Made by a program: the position numbers and the translations under genes
In this document: positions 1 through 12,059 of the stretch, in pieces
Numbering within the stretch: position 1 is the first letter of the stretch
Layout: each line of letters starts with the position of its first letter
The notes under the pieces: generated by a model
Told to the model about the DNA's origin: nothing
What the model saw: only the letters and a program-made list of their open reading frames with translations
The model's database searches: none
NCBI GenBank assembly: GCA_037783415.1
Contig: JAZGTN010000163.1
Location: 620,001-684,000, forward strand
DNA: 64,000 nt
Reading direction: 5' to 3'
Source: Leptasterias polaris
Lineage: Eukaryota > Echinodermata > Asteroidea > Forcipulatida > Asteriidae

Positions 1-444
1 GGATTCAAAATTGATATTTAATCCAGTATTAATTAAATAAAACAATTACCAAAATATGTAAATCAATAAAATATCTTTTGTAAAGCCAATCTAATGCAAG
101 ATGGGTGTTTTTGATCATTTTGTAATTCTACAATGTACATGTAGTCACATTTTCAGTTGAATTTAAACTTTATTAATTCCCACCTTTTTGTGATACAAAT
201 AATTATTATTTAAATTGTTATCTTTCTTTTAAAAACTTTCCTTTCTTTTAATTTTGTTTAAATCTTGTCATTGTACATGTATTATTTTAAAAATTATTTT
301 AATTATCATTTTTGCAATTCAGTCACTGGAATTCAAATTTATGATTTTTTAAAATGAAACCATAAATTATTTACTGAATTTACTTCAAAATACTTGAATC
401 CTATGAGATAATAAACATCCAATAATTTTATTTTTCTTGGGCAG
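1..444. other. AT-rich intronic sequence
   Basis: AT-rich DNA preceding the acceptor at 445, presumably the end of an intron of the membrane-protein gene. No exon or repeat structure is visible in it. Confidence 0.5.
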
Positions 445-3400
445 GTTTTCTTCCCAATACAGCCTTACATCTTTCTTATATTCTGTGAGATTGTTAGCGT
501 CGTTGGCATCGTTGTTCTGGTCATGCTGTTTCTCTTCGGCTATTTTCCCAAGACACTTCCAGGTAAGGACATCCTCGTTGCTGTTTAAAAAAAATTCTCA
601 CTGTGCAGATACCCTTATTTATCAATGGTTAATTAACATTAAAGTTTTACAACCTGCAAACCAACTAATGTGACTTGTATTCTAAATACAAACTAGAAAC
701 TAGTAGTGAGTAGCCTATGACATTTCGGCCCATTGTGGATAAGAATTGAATAATGTCTTGTACAATAAATTCCCAGGTAGCAAGCCCATATGCCAGAATA
801 TGGGCCCCATGTGGGGATAACCCATATGGGGCCCTGTGGATCCTGCACCCGGGATTCATATGGGGCCCATATGGGATGGCTCATAACCCATATGGGTCCC
901 ATATGGGGCCCACATGGGCCAACATATGGGGCCCATATGGGTCCCATATGGGTTGGCCCAGATAACCCGTCTGGGATACATCTGGGGCCCATCTGGGTTA
1001 TCCCATATGGACATTACCTGGGATTCGTATGGGCATTCTGGGCCAAAATGAGGGTCCCATGTGGGTAGCGCCCATGTGGGGCCCATATGGGCCTGCCCAG
1101 ATAGCCTTATAATATATTCAAGTAATTATTTAATGTTAATGATAAGTCTAATTATATGAACGATTACATGTATACTAATCTACAATACCACTAAATACAA
1201 ACTATATTACTCATTTATAATATGGTGTATAAGTATATACCTTTACCTACTGGGCATGTGTTATATATATAGTCCACAAACTGAAGACCTACAGTCATGG
1301 TTAACAGTTTTTTAATTAAAAATGTCATTATTTGAATTAGCTTGTTTTAAATGAAAGCGTCTCAATTGTAAATTTTATGTATGTATTTTTCTTATAGACG
1401 AATATCTTACAAAAAAGTACAAAAACAACTTTACAGAGCTAAATTTCACTAAATTGTTTTTAAAAATTATTAAAAACACACTACTTCAATGCCCTGTCCC
1501 ATAAATTTGCATATTGCCAATATGGGTTTGCCCAGGTCTTACCCATATCGTACCCATATGGGTCTTTGCATATTCTAACCCCAAAGTTTGCTTAGGTCGT
1601 GCTTATAGGATAACCAAATGAACCTTTTCATATCAATGCACACAAGGGATTGCTTAAAGGTAATTCCTATTCTTATGTGGGCCTTTCCATAAATGTTTCA
1701 TCCAAGTTTGTCCGGAGAAAATTACAAAATCCATTGGAAGGGTCATGAACCCTTGGGCTTGCTAAACTAGACAATTATATTCTAAACTATAATATTAACC
1801 CCGTAATGGCCGAGGTCTTTCTTTGTATTATCTTTGCCCAGGTCTTTTTAATACCACCCATATGAGCCTTCCTGCCCATATGGGATTGTCCATATTTTTC
1901 CATATTTGGTCTTTTGAATCTTCAGCCCATGTGGGAATTAAATGCCCATGTTTTCCCATATGATAACCACACGGGACAATGAATATTTTGCCCATATGGG
2001 CTAGCCCATGTTTTCCCCATATGATCCCCATATGGGTCCTTGCATATTCTGCCCATATGGGCTAGCTCATGTTTTCCCCATATGATACCCATATGGGCCA
2101 CTTCATGTTCTGCCCATATGGGATTGCCCACATTTTCCCCATATGATACCCATATGGGCCCTTGCATATTCTGCCCATATGGGCTAGCCCATGTTTTCCC
2201 CATATGATACCCATATGGGCCACTTCATATTCTGCCCATATGGGATTGCCCACATTTTCCCCATACGATACCCATATGGGCCTTTGCATATTCTGCCCAT
2301 ATGGGAATGCCCATGTTCTCCCCTTATAATACCCATATGGGACAATGCATATTTTGCCCATATGGGCTAGCCCATGTTTTTCCCATATGGGCCCCATATG
2401 GGAATATTCCCCATAACCCACACCCATAAGGGCCCCATATGGGTACCATATGGGTTGGCCCAGGTCCATATGGCCCAGATATTTCCCATATGGGCCCCAT
2501 ATGGGCTTGCTACCTGGGTTGCTTAGTCACAAATAACCGCTTACATTTGAATTCCTCAGAGACAGACTACAGTTTGGTACAACCATACCCAAGACATAGA
2601 TCTTCACACATGAGTTAGATAATGAAGCACAAAATATATTCTGAGCATTTTTAAAACTTATCAATGAATAAAGATATTGACAAAATAGGAAGACCTCCAA
2701 CATTAGGGCTAGATAGCTCAGTTGGTAGAGCGTCGGTGCCGCAGGAGATTTTGTCTCCCTCATACGGTGAACTGTGCACAAACTTCTACTGATAGCACCC
2801 TGTTTTGAATCATTCTTCTCCAGCCCATATTAATTTCCCATTTGGGGGAAAGAATCTCTGGGGGACAGATTTCCTTATGACACCTCATGACACCAGAACG
2901 TTAATCCGGAGGTCACAGGTCCAAGCCCCCACTTGTAAATTTTTCTTTGTACATCAACCCTAAATTATGAAGTTTTAAAACCAAACCCAAATATGTGAAT
3001 TATGTTGGTGCAGACGACGACTTATATGACCCTGTTAGAATAGGTAAGTCATAAACGTCCATTCTACCCACATTTACAGCGTTCTATTTTGATGTTTCAA
3101 TGAACACTATTAACACTAAAAAAACACCTTAGAAACACCTTAGAAACACATGTAGATGGAGTTTGTAGTGTTTGCTGTGTTGATCAAATATCAGTTTCCG
3201 TCTGGCAGATTGTCGGGGGGGGGGGGAGCTTCAGAATGTCCATCCAAAATCAGACTAAATGTAGAAGTTTACTATTAACCTGTTAAATTAATGTTTTTAG
3301 AGATGCAGTGCATCCCATCTATAGACCAATCCATTCGGGATGTTCTGTTCCAGTGTTTTCAGCCATTACTGAAACACAAATACATTTTGTGTATTAATTT

Positions 3401-5319
3401 TTTTATTTATTATTATTATTTTTTTAATGCATCACAGGCATCTTTGACCTATGATGCTGACGCAACTACACAAATTGTTAAACAATTGATTATTTTGTTG
3501 TTGTTTTGTGTGAAGAGTGATATGTGCCTTGGGAAAAAAAACGAGCACAGTTGTTTTTTTGTTTGTTAAGATGTTAGTTTGGCGTTTGTGAAGTTTGACA
3601 TTCTGACAAGACTGACTAACCTTGCAGAGCGCATAATAGTTGATATATATCCCAACTGGTTCATGGCCGGAAAGAGTCTTAATGATTCCGTCGGAAAACC
3701 ATGCTAGAGTGGCTTAGATGCAGGGGATATAAAGGTCTGAAGGAAGCAAACATAAGACTGATGAGTAAATGGCCTCCGAGGAGATTTATAGAGAAGACCG
3801 TATTAATCTTCTTAGATGTTTGAAGTGGGCGATTGCATCACGTCAGATGTGGGATGTAGCCAAGGCTGGTTAGCTCAGGCTGGATTCCTCCGTTGAATAC
3901 AACGGGGACTGACATCCTACCAGGGCTAGTAGTTGCTTGCATGCCCTGTGTGTAGATGGAAGAGCAAGAATGGGTTAGGCTCTAGTGCAGATTGTTTTGT
4001 CGGTGATTATTCATTGATTATTCAGTGAAAAACAGTCAGGAGACTGCACAATGACTAGAGCAGGCTTGTCAAAACGTTGAGACCAATTAAGAACTCACTC
4101 CGCGAAGTTAATAACAAGAAGTCGCCTCGATCCACAAAGTGAAAGTAGTAGTCTCGGCCAATTTCCTACCCCCCACCCAGGTAGTAGTTAATAAACAGGA
4201 CAGTTCTATTCAGAACTAAGTAGTCTCCCAAAGTCCGAAATCTACTCCACGGCAGTAGAATACATTGCAAGACAAGTTCTCAAAGAACAAATCTACACAG
4301 CTAAGTAGATATACGCACATGGTGTTACCGCAAACTGAATACAAAATTATATTCTACTTTTAAAACATCTTTCCAACCACATAAATTTCATAACAAATGT
4401 GTTTATAGCCAAAAGCACCCAATCTGAGCACAATGTGTCCCTTTAAAGATGGTTAAGGTCAAATTTTTGACTGATTTGACCCCAAAATTTAGATTTAAAT
4501 TTGAAATAGCTATAAGCTTTCATTTAAGGTATTGAACAAACAAAATCGGCCAATGATGAGTGGTAATAAAAAAATCTTTAAAAAAAGAATTCTTCTGCAT
4601 AGCGACATTAAATCACATCCATCTGCATTCTACCTGTACATGTATTTTGTGCATTGTCCGTGGCATATGCAAAAGTTTTTGTAAGTCTTTTGTTTTGAAA
4701 CAGCATCATCTGAAAAAATTTGCTAAAGAGTAAAAATCAAGTTTTTAACGCATTGCAAGTGGAACCTGCTGCTATGTATTATTGATATTTATTATCTGGC
4801 CATTTGAAAGTGGCCTTTTGGATAAAAACACACTGATTTGTTAAAAATTTTAAGTTAATCCACCCCCTCCAAACCCCCCCCCCCCAAAAAAAATAAAAAC
4901 CCACATTTTTTTAAATACATTTTTTTAAATACATTTTTTCATTAGGAATGAAAAACATGAAGCACGAGCAGTTCCGGGAAATATATTTTTCCCCGCGAAA
5001 TATCGGTGAATTGATTCTTTAAATTATCCTTTGCTTTCACTTGTTCTCAATTCTCCTCTATTGAATTAGCCTCACTTTAACCAAATACTGTTTTGATGAT
5101 ACAGCTGTGGAGAAGGCCCAGAATGCCTACATGTGGTGTCGTGCCTGCTGCATCACGAGCAAATCCCAAGGTCCATCGGCAGACCATTCCAAGTTCTTCA
5201 CCAGCCTGGCCGACACTCGAAAAGCTTTCACGGTGGTTGGATCGCCGGAGCAGATCCCATTGGACAACGTTCCCGTCTCCACAGCAACGGTTGCCGAGGA
5301 GAGTAAGAAGGAAACATGA
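445..5319 (+). CDS. C-terminal two exons of an unidentified membrane protein (partial)
   Basis: Two exons join in phase: 445-562 (acceptor CAG before 445, donor GTAAGG at 563) and 5105-5319 (acceptor ACAG, TGA stop at 5317-5319). The first encodes a long hydrophobic stretch (reads FFPIQPYIFLIF then CEIVSVVGIVVLVMLFLFGY), so it supplies one transmembrane helix, or two close ones, followed by a short PKTLP turn. The second encodes about 71 residues of hydrophilic, Cys-containing tail (YMWCRACCITSK) ending in a Ser/Thr/Glu-rich segment. The split codon (g + ct) gives Ala at the junction. The 5' part of the gene lies outside the window. I do not recognise the family and propose no function. The 4.5-kb intron holds the CCCATATGGG element and a SINE. 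The exon calls rest on splice sites, matching phase and composition. Confidence 0.6.
772..2518. mobile_element. Foldback-type element made of CCCATATGGG repeats
   Basis: The outer ends are inverted copies of CCAGGTAGCAAGCCCATATG (left at 773-792, right ending at 2517). From 790 to 1106, and more sparsely from 1510 then densely from 1855 to 2518, the palindrome CCCATATGGG and its variants recur dozens of times. The right part has a roughly 61-bp higher unit (CATATTCTGCCCATATGGG and so on). The centre, about 1107-1500, is AT-rich and non-repetitive. Long open frames across it (MGPIW..., WASPYGQN...) come from the repeat and are not genes. The architecture resembles foldback or MITE-like DNA elements. 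A target duplication is not clear, with only TT on both sides. It lies in the intron of the membrane-protein gene. Confidence 0.6.
2672..2945 (+). mobile_element. tRNA-derived SINE, family 1, interrupted copy
   Basis: Starts with GATATTGACAAAATAGGAAG, followed by CTAGATAGCTCAGTTGGTAG (an A-box-like tRNA D arm). The matching B-box-like part (GGAGGTCACAGGTCCAAGCC) appears only near 2910. About 165 bp of unrelated sequence separates the two halves, so this copy seems to carry an insertion. Other copies are at 8789, 18373, 27831 and 28150. Confidence 0.6.
2960..5104. other. Intron sequence without recognised genes
   Basis: The 3' part of the membrane-protein intron. It includes a poly-G run near 3217-3227 and a GC-richer stretch at about 3640-4340 that looks like an old repeat (contains CTTGTCAAAACGTTGAGACC), but I could not define its ends. 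A poly-C/poly-A tract lies at about 4875-4897. No coding exon is supported. Confidence 0.4.
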
Positions 5320-7700
5320 TGATAGCTGGGGATGTGGTGATGTTCCCATGACGATGCGGAAGATATCATATTTTGTGTACCTGAGGTTTAAGCCTTCTGT
5401 GTGATCCATGGTAGATCTGAATTAGATATGTATCTTGGGTATGCTTTACCACCTTTATATAAATGTCAATGTGAAAGGGACAGGCCTGTAATTTATCTTG
5501 ACTTTCAAGCAGTTTTTCAGATGTTGAGATTTTTCAATTAACCTCCTTTCCATGTCCTCAACATTATCTTGAAAGAGGCACATTGTTGTCACATGGAAGG
5601 AAGTGATGGCACTTGTTATGGCCAAACCTCTATATCTCTATTTGAATCGATGCAGACAGTCTGTAAACCTCTACGGTGTAACATCCTGTATGTTCAGGGG
5701 GCTTCATCTCCAGATCAGAAGGTTAACACTACATATTTTCAAGACTATTCTTTCTTTTTAAAATGTTGAACCCCAAAATAGTGTGAGCCGTAAAACCTGC
5801 CATCACATGTGTTTTATTTATGAGGTATCCAGCACACAGACAACCGGCTAATTAAAGGCCCTCCCCCCCCCCTCTCTAAAACCCCCAATTAATACATCAT
5901 TTGGCTCTACCAACCCAACACCCTTTTCACCAAATCAACTTCAGTTTCCTGAAGACGATCAGAGCTAACTGATCGAAACGTTGAGTCGTTAAACCACCGG
6001 TTCTTTTCAGAATCACAACAGCTCGTACAGAGAGAGATTGATGATGTCCATGTACACGGTGTCTCTGCAAACTTCACTATGGACAACATTGTAGACCATG
6101 CAAGTCTCACTCATTTTCAAACATTTTCTGGAACCACTTTGGTACTGGCGGTGAAGGAAACAAACTCACAAACATTATGTTCAATGTGCAAGACTTGTAC
6201 AGTCTATTCACTCACAAGGTATACATATTCTACGCCCCCACTGACCAACATGTAAGTGACCAAATGATCTCCAGAATGGCCAAAGTTTTAATCTCTCTTT
6301 TTCCATCCCTACAAAGCAAAACATTACTTCATGATTCTCAGATGAGAGTGGACTATTTCTCTGCAATATATATATAAAGTGATGTGCGGTGTATTTTAAA
6401 TTCAACTATATATTTGCACCATAATATTGGCCCTCATAGAGATCACCAGTAACACTATCATCCTATTCTATCAACGCCCTCTAGCGACCTTGGATGTCTT
6501 ATAACTTATAACATAGCACTGTACATAGGAACTGGTATCATGTATGTTAAGTTAAAAGCTAATCTGTGAAGGTATATTGTGCAGCTTTATTTTGACAAGT
6601 GAATGTCTCTTGGGTTGTTTTTTGACAGTGCAATATTTGTTTTTTCTAACTGACAGCCAGGTATTTTGAGCAAAAGTGTTGCCATTAGAGCGGAGTGCTA
6701 TTGCCCTGAAACGTGTTTACAAAGGCTTAAAAGCAACGTATACCTTTGGTTTTTGGAACGGTTCGATTGTTTTAATCCTATACAAATGTAGATATATACA
6801 TTAAAACTATCCTGTGAAAATTTCTATTCAAAAGGTGGTTGCGTTTTTGAGATATTGTCAAAAAAACGGAACGGTTATGTCCACGCATATAGAAGTAGGC
6901 CTATACCTACAGAAGTACACATTCTGAGAAACGTTTCTGACAGAAACATTTCTCAGATTCAAATTTTGGGGCATAAAAACTGATATCTTTTTCCATAACC
7001 ACATTACTTTGAAGTGAAATGATTCTCAAAATGCTTTATACTATCGAAAGCTGCTGTAGTCTTCTAACCAAGTAAGTTTTTATTGCCATTAATTTTAAGA
7101 GTGATTACCAAACGTATACCATCCCTTTAAGAATAGTTTGATAACAATAAGAATAATATTAATAAAGAGATTTATAAAGCATGTTTGCATTGACTTTGAA
7201 TCGCTGCACTAAAGGACTTGTTTTCAACTTGCAATGTATCAGGTATACTAATTAGGAAAGGATATAAGTGATATTTTAACGTGGATAAAATCATAAAATC
7301 ATTATTTTTATTATTTTTATTTAAATCGAATTGATCATGTATGGATATAGTTTTAAGAGATTATTCAGTCAGGTGCCTTTGTATCTGATCGCTATGTTGA
7401 CCAACCCTAAATTGTCTTCTGTAAAAGGCACTATCATGTTTGCGTGCCATGTGCAGTTGAAGAAAGATCAATGTTACGAGCCTCCTTGTCCATTAGCAAA
7501 TAATCGGCACTTGCAGTAGCAGAGACAAATCGTGTGTTCAATGAGTTTAGTAAGGATTATTTGCTACTTGCTTGCGCTTGCATACTTCGTGTGATCATAG
7601 GGATCGATGCTACTTAAATCTGACCTTTTAAACTTGTACTAAAGACTAAAGCTGAGAATGTTGATTGTAGTGTACATGTTTGAATGTAAATGAAGAGGTG
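5320..7700. other. 3' flank/UTR of the membrane-protein gene and intergenic DNA
   Basis: Follows the stop codon at 5319. Candidate polyadenylation signals are sparse; one AATAAA lies near 7160. A stretch at 5945-5990 (GATCGAAACGTTGAGTCG) resembles repeat termini seen elsewhere in the window. No gene is recognised. Confidence 0.35.
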
Positions 7701-7712
7701 CTGTGGTTACTT

Positions 7713-7866
7713 GGCCCCAATTTTTGCGTACTATTGAAAGGTTACCAGCCAAAATACCATGTCATATGTACCAATTGTGACTGGTAGCCTGTTCATATTT
7801 GCTTAGCAGGGATTTGTTTAGCAATATTTTCTGCTTATTAAAGCAGCTTTGCAAAATTTTGCCAAG
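7713..7866. mobile_element. MITE of the GGGCCCAATTTCAT family, diverged
   Basis: Contains the family's inner signature GGTTACCAGCCAAAATACCA, then TTGTGACTGGTAGCCTG, then TTTAGCAATATTTTCTGCTT, in the same order as the better copies at 8924 and 9700. Both ends are decayed. Confidence 0.5.
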
Positions 7867-8788
7867 GAGCCTATGTTCACAGAAAAATATGGTGAAAATC
7901 AGCTGGAATCAAACCCATAACATTCTAAATGTTGAGCAGATGTCATAATCAAAAAGCAAATTTGGTGAAAAAGTTTAGCTTCATGAGGCAGGGGTTACGT
8001 CAGTCTATAAACATGTGACGCAATTGGGGATTATGAACAATTAGTTTGAGATTTTGACCTTCATAGACGGTAATTACAAAGCATTGTTTTTTTAATACTG
8101 TTACAGTCACCTGGAAAAAATCTATTCTAACAATAATCCCCGTTATTATTATCATAATAAATGACCTCTGTTCAACACTTTGCTTAAAAAAATCAAACAT
8201 TATGGTGGAATGATTACATTTACAGAGCTGCCAAATCTACCTGTCTGCAGAGAGTTCCCTGAAAATAAACCAATCTTTTCATGTTCTGATGAACAAGAAT
8301 TGGAAACTTTTCCCCTATTATACTGAGTGTAATTCTAAAAAATTCTCCCTGATCGTTGTACAAAATCTCCCTAACTACAAGATGCTCTGTATTTAATGAA
8401 ATTAATTGTGAAGTAAATATCCATGAATTTAATACGACATTTCATGCAGGTACTCTCACCAATATCTGTTTTTGTTTTCCTCCATTTTTATAGTTGCCAA
8501 ATATCAGCTCTTTGTTTTATCATCTGACATTATATTTGTTATGTTTGACATTTCTGCTAACATGCAATCAAAATTATTTTAATAGAGTTGAGACATTGCT
8601 TGATATAGAAAGCAACAATAACAGCTTTTACTTTTTTGTAGTATTTAGATGCATGATAAATCTGTAGGGAGAAGAAAAGGAAATCACAACATTTAAGGTA
8701 GTTGTTTACCATGCAATATGTAGTAGTAAACTTTTTTGAAACTGATGTGGTAAATTGTAACTGATTTTGGTTTGACATAGAAATATTG

Positions 8789-8923
8789 ACCAGAGCGGGA
8801 CTTGAACTTGCGATGCCGGCGCTTTACCAACTGAGCTGTCTAGCTCTTTGTTTGCGGTGTCCCTACTTTGTCAATATCTTTGTTCGAGGGTGCCAGTCTA
8901 GAAGCCATACAACCTGTAACTAC
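8789..8923 (-). mobile_element. tRNA-derived SINE, family 1 (minus strand)
   Basis: Read on the minus strand it has TTGACAAAGTAGGGACACCG, then CTAGACAGCTCAGTTGGTAA (A box), then GTTCAAGTCCCGCTCTGGTC (B box). The 3' part of the repeat (GCCAGT..GAAGC..ATAC..) continues to 8923, where a GGGCCCAATTTCAT MITE begins. SINE-like sequence (GTAGCCAG) resumes after that MITE at about 9111, so the MITE appears nested in the SINE. Confidence 0.6.
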
Positions 8924-9109
8924 CAGGGCCCAATTTCATAGAGCTGCTTAAGCACGAAAACTAGCTACATGTAAGCACAACAAAATTCTGCTTACCAGAA
9001 TGAGGTTACCGGCCAAGCTACCATGTCACATGTCCATTTTGTGACTGGTATCCTGCTCATTTCTGCTTAGCAGTATTTTCTGCTTAAGAAGCTCTATGAA
9101 ATTTGCCCA
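8924..9109. mobile_element. MITE of the GGGCCCAATTTCAT family
   Basis: Begins CAGGGCCCAATTTCATAGAG and ends with the near reverse complement CTCTATGAAATTTGCCC. It is about 186 bp and non-coding. Inner signature is TTGTGACTGGTATCCTG. It seems to lie inside a family-1 SINE. Confidence 0.65.
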
Positions 9110-9699
9110 GGTAGCCAGTTACATTACCCTTTGCTAATAATAGGTATCTAACAGCCCGATTCCATACAGGGAATAGAAAATTATGATTAAAACCATCATC
9201 CGTCACTGGATATTGTGAATTGTTTTTCATTGTCTGCTTTTCCCTGCGCCTTGAGCATCTATTTAGATTGATTTAGAAATTACAAATGCCAAGTCTTATT
9301 ATTTTAGTTATTTTCCCAATAAGGAACAAGAGTATTTTTCTTCTAGCCTCTGTTTGATGAAATTGGTTTGAATGTGAGAAAAGCAAGGCGGGCTGTACCA
9401 TGAAAAAGGTCTCTTGCTAAAATATATGTTATTGTTCCACTCAGTATATTCCGTTTCTTTTTAACTTGTGAATAATTATAGAATATATACCATTTATTAT
9501 TCTTGATATTTTATTGGTTGTACGCGTATTGATTTTGGTGCATTGTAATGTATGTATATATAAATGTTATATGAGTAATAACTTATAGAGGGAAGTTTAT
9601 TTTTGTTCATGTGGTTTTATCAACTGTCTATTCAGTGTATACTTAAACAATCAGAACTATATTTTCGAGAAGATTTGAAAGAAAGATGACATGTGATAC

Positions 9700-9898
9700 G
9701 GGCCCAACTTCATGAAACCTGTAAGCACAAAAATTCACAAAGCACAGAAAAATCTTGCTTAGCAGAAACAGGCAACCAGCCAAAATTCCATGCAGTTTAC
9801 ATTGTTGTGACTGGTTACCCCCTTACTTTTGTGCTAAGCAAAACAAATGATTGCTAAGCAGTATTTTCTGCTAAACGGCTTTATGAAATTGGACCCTG
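9700..9898. mobile_element. MITE of the GGGCCCAATTTCAT family
   Basis: Begins GGGCCCAACTTCATGAAACC and ends TTTATGAAATTGGACCCTG, giving imperfect terminal inverted repeats. The inner GTGACTGGTTACC and CAGTATTTTCTGCTAA motifs are shared with the copies at 8924 and 11452. Non-coding. Confidence 0.65.
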
Positions 9899-9959
9899 CT
9901 GTCATAAAATGAAAGTAAAGTTGACATATTTTGAACTCTGGGATTCGTGCAGTTTTGAA

Positions 9960-10545
9960 GAAGTCATTTGCGAGTTTTGAAGAAGTCATTTGCGAGTTAG
10001 ATTTCAAGTAAGTAAATGATCCTGATGAGTCTATTCATTGTACAAGTATGACTTGTTTAGTTACAAGTGATTGCTTAAATTTGAATTCGTCTTAAGACAG
10101 ATGTGTCACATGGTTTGGGGAATCTTTTGCGTAGTTGCGTAAGAGGTGGACAATAGCCCGTAATCATGTCCCAATGCGCATATCAGCGCGTTAAGGATTC
10201 TGGGTGAAATCCGAGTCCAAGCAACATGGGCAACCAGTACGGCGCGCAGATTATGAAGCAATGCAGTACACACAGCTACAAAACCTGGCAAAGTTACACG
10301 TAAACTACTGCATTGGCGTCAATTTATATTTAAACTGTACTCGGTTTCCCATGATGCATTGTGGTATATTTTTTAAGATTGTGCTTGTGTATATGGCCTA
10401 TTCTGAATGAATGTGTATGACACAATGGTACCAGGCCCTTGCCCATCTGGAGGCTGTACAAAAGCTTGCCCCAAACCATGATGTAGCAACACTGTCTTTA
10501 TAGTCTGGGGAATCCAATAGTGACCAATCAAGTCATTTTACTAGA
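9960..10545 (+). repeat. Dispersed repeat, copy 1 (partner at about 14958)
   Basis: Shares with 14958-15290 an ordered set of blocks: AAGTCATTTGCGAGTTAGAT, TGTGTCACATG.TTTGGG, GAATGTGTATGACACAATG, GGAGGCTGTACAAAAGCT and CACTGTCTTTAGTCTGGGGA. Copy 1 carries extra sequence at about 10110-10390. The type is unknown; no coding potential or terminal repeats are recognised. Confidence 0.55.
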
Positions 10546-11005
10546 CATTATTTAAAATTATTATTAAAACCATTCCAATTACATTTTACTGCTGCAGTTT
10601 TCGACTACCACACAATATCTGCTGCAAAAAACATTGACTCCCTTTATTGGGGGAAAACATTGCATAACTTGACAATTAACAGGCATGATAATTTGCCCTT
10701 GGAAAATCAATAGTAACATTTTATTGAGTACAAGGGCTGACCTATAATTATGTGCATATGGTATAGGCTTTTAAAGACTTTTAATGCTATTTAATAAAAA
10801 TGTTGCTGGGGGGGGGGGACCACACGGAAATCAGATTAATGTAGGAATCACATTATGCCTGCAATTTAGCATCATGTTAGTAAATTGTCTTGCTTCACAG
10901 GTTTTTAGATGAGTAGTACCAACTGCCTTAAAATTCCTTATTTTTTTAAACATAGGATAGCTTAGAAACTTTGGCTGATTGAAACTTGAATTCAAATGTC
11001 AAATT

Positions 11006-11225
11006 CAGGGCTCGACTTATACACTGGACTGCAGGCCCGAGGCCAGTGATTTAAGCAATGGGCCAGTAAAATCAAGAGCAGACAAGTATGACAGTCTTGT
11101 GGTTGTGTTCAAATGTTGACTTTCGGTATCCATCTTTTCTTCACATTTTAAATTGGTCCAGTAAATATTTTGAGCTACAAGCCCTGTGGTCTTGATGGTT
11201 TTTCCTCCGAATTTGAGTCCTGGTT
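11006..11225. mobile_element. CAGGG-terminal hAT-like repeat, decayed
   Basis: Starts CAGGGCTCGACTTATACACT and shares blocks with 30785-31116: GGCCAGTAAAA, TTCGAATGTTGACTTTC (here TTCAAATGTTGACTTTC) and GAGCTACAAGCCCTGTGGTC. The 3' end is degraded. Non-coding. Confidence 0.45.
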
Positions 11226-11451
11226 TTGAACCAACCTGAGTAGCCTTCAATTTCATGGCACTGCTTATTGTATTAAGCAACACAATCTACACAAGTTACA
11301 TTAAAGTATATTTCTCAGGTTAAGAACAGAATTTTTGTCTTGTGTGTATGCATTAAACATAAGTAAGCATTCTTTTCAATAACAGCTGATGCAAATATTT
11401 TGCACTAATGTACTGTAAGTGTAAAATGGTGGCAGTAAGCGACATTTTGAC

Positions 11452-11601
11452 CAGGGGCCCAATTTCATAGAGCTGCAACAAAAAGTAGCAAAAGCACAAC
11501 AAAATTGTGCTTACCAGAATACGGTTACCAGTCAAAATACAATGTCACATGTACAATTTATGACTGGTATCCAGCTTCAGCAGCTCTTTGAAATTGGGCC
11601 G
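11452..11601. mobile_element. MITE of the GGGCCCAATTTCAT family
   Basis: Begins CAGGGGCCCAATTTCATAGA and ends CAGCTCTTTGAAATTGGGCC. The inner GTGCTTACCAGAATACGGTT and TATGACTGGTATCCAGC are shared with the copy at 8924. Confidence 0.65.
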
Positions 11602-11617
11602 TGTTCACTTTGTTCAA

Positions 11618-11730
11618 CAGGGCCCAATTTCATGGCTTTGGTTACCGATGAATTTTGCACTCACTAACCATACAATGGTGTGCTTGACAGAATTCTGCAG
11701 TAATTGCAGACCCATGAAATTGGGAACCTG
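11618..11730. mobile_element. Short MITE related to the GGGCCCAATTTCAT family
   Basis: Begins CAGGGCCCAATTTCATGGCT and ends CCCATGAAATTGGGAACCTG. It is about 113 bp, only 17 bp after the previous copy, and has a different centre. Confidence 0.5.
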
Positions 11731-11826
11731 ATTATTCACATGTTCCTACAGCAAAAGTGGCTAGGAGTCTGTGAAACAAACTTGTGTTGGTAGATGTTAA
11801 ATTTGCATCGGAGATAAAGCATTTTT

Positions 11827-12050
11827 ATTTGGTTTTACCCAAGCACTGATGTGTGTATAGCACTGTACACTCTGAACTTGCCCGACTCGTGGTACATTTG
11901 CTCTAGAATGGCAAAGGTTGTGGGTTCGAATCCAACCCGAGTAAAATGCATGTGGTGGTTTTTTTCGGAGGACTCAGGGGAAAGTGCTGAGAGTGCTGAG
12001 TATACAGTGCTTATTAACACACACACACCGGGGTATGGGTAAAACCAAAT
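11827..12050. mobile_element. Terminal-inverted-repeat element with tRNA-like core
   Basis: The ends are exact inverted copies, ATTTGGTTTTACCCA at 11827 and TGGGTAAAACCAAAT ending at 12050. Further inside, GCACTGATGTGTGTATAGCACT is loosely mirrored by CAGTGCTTATTAACACACAC. The centre has a B-box-like GGGTTCGAATCC at about 11921. The mixture suggests a SINE-like core inside a DNA-element frame. Open frames in both directions are fortuitous. Confidence 0.5.
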
Positions 12051-12059
12051 ATATGTAAT

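Noticed and set aside
693..2469. Open frames of 60-135 codons in the CCCATATGGG region
   Set aside because: The repeat explains them (GPIWAPYG-type periodicity); no start or splice context.
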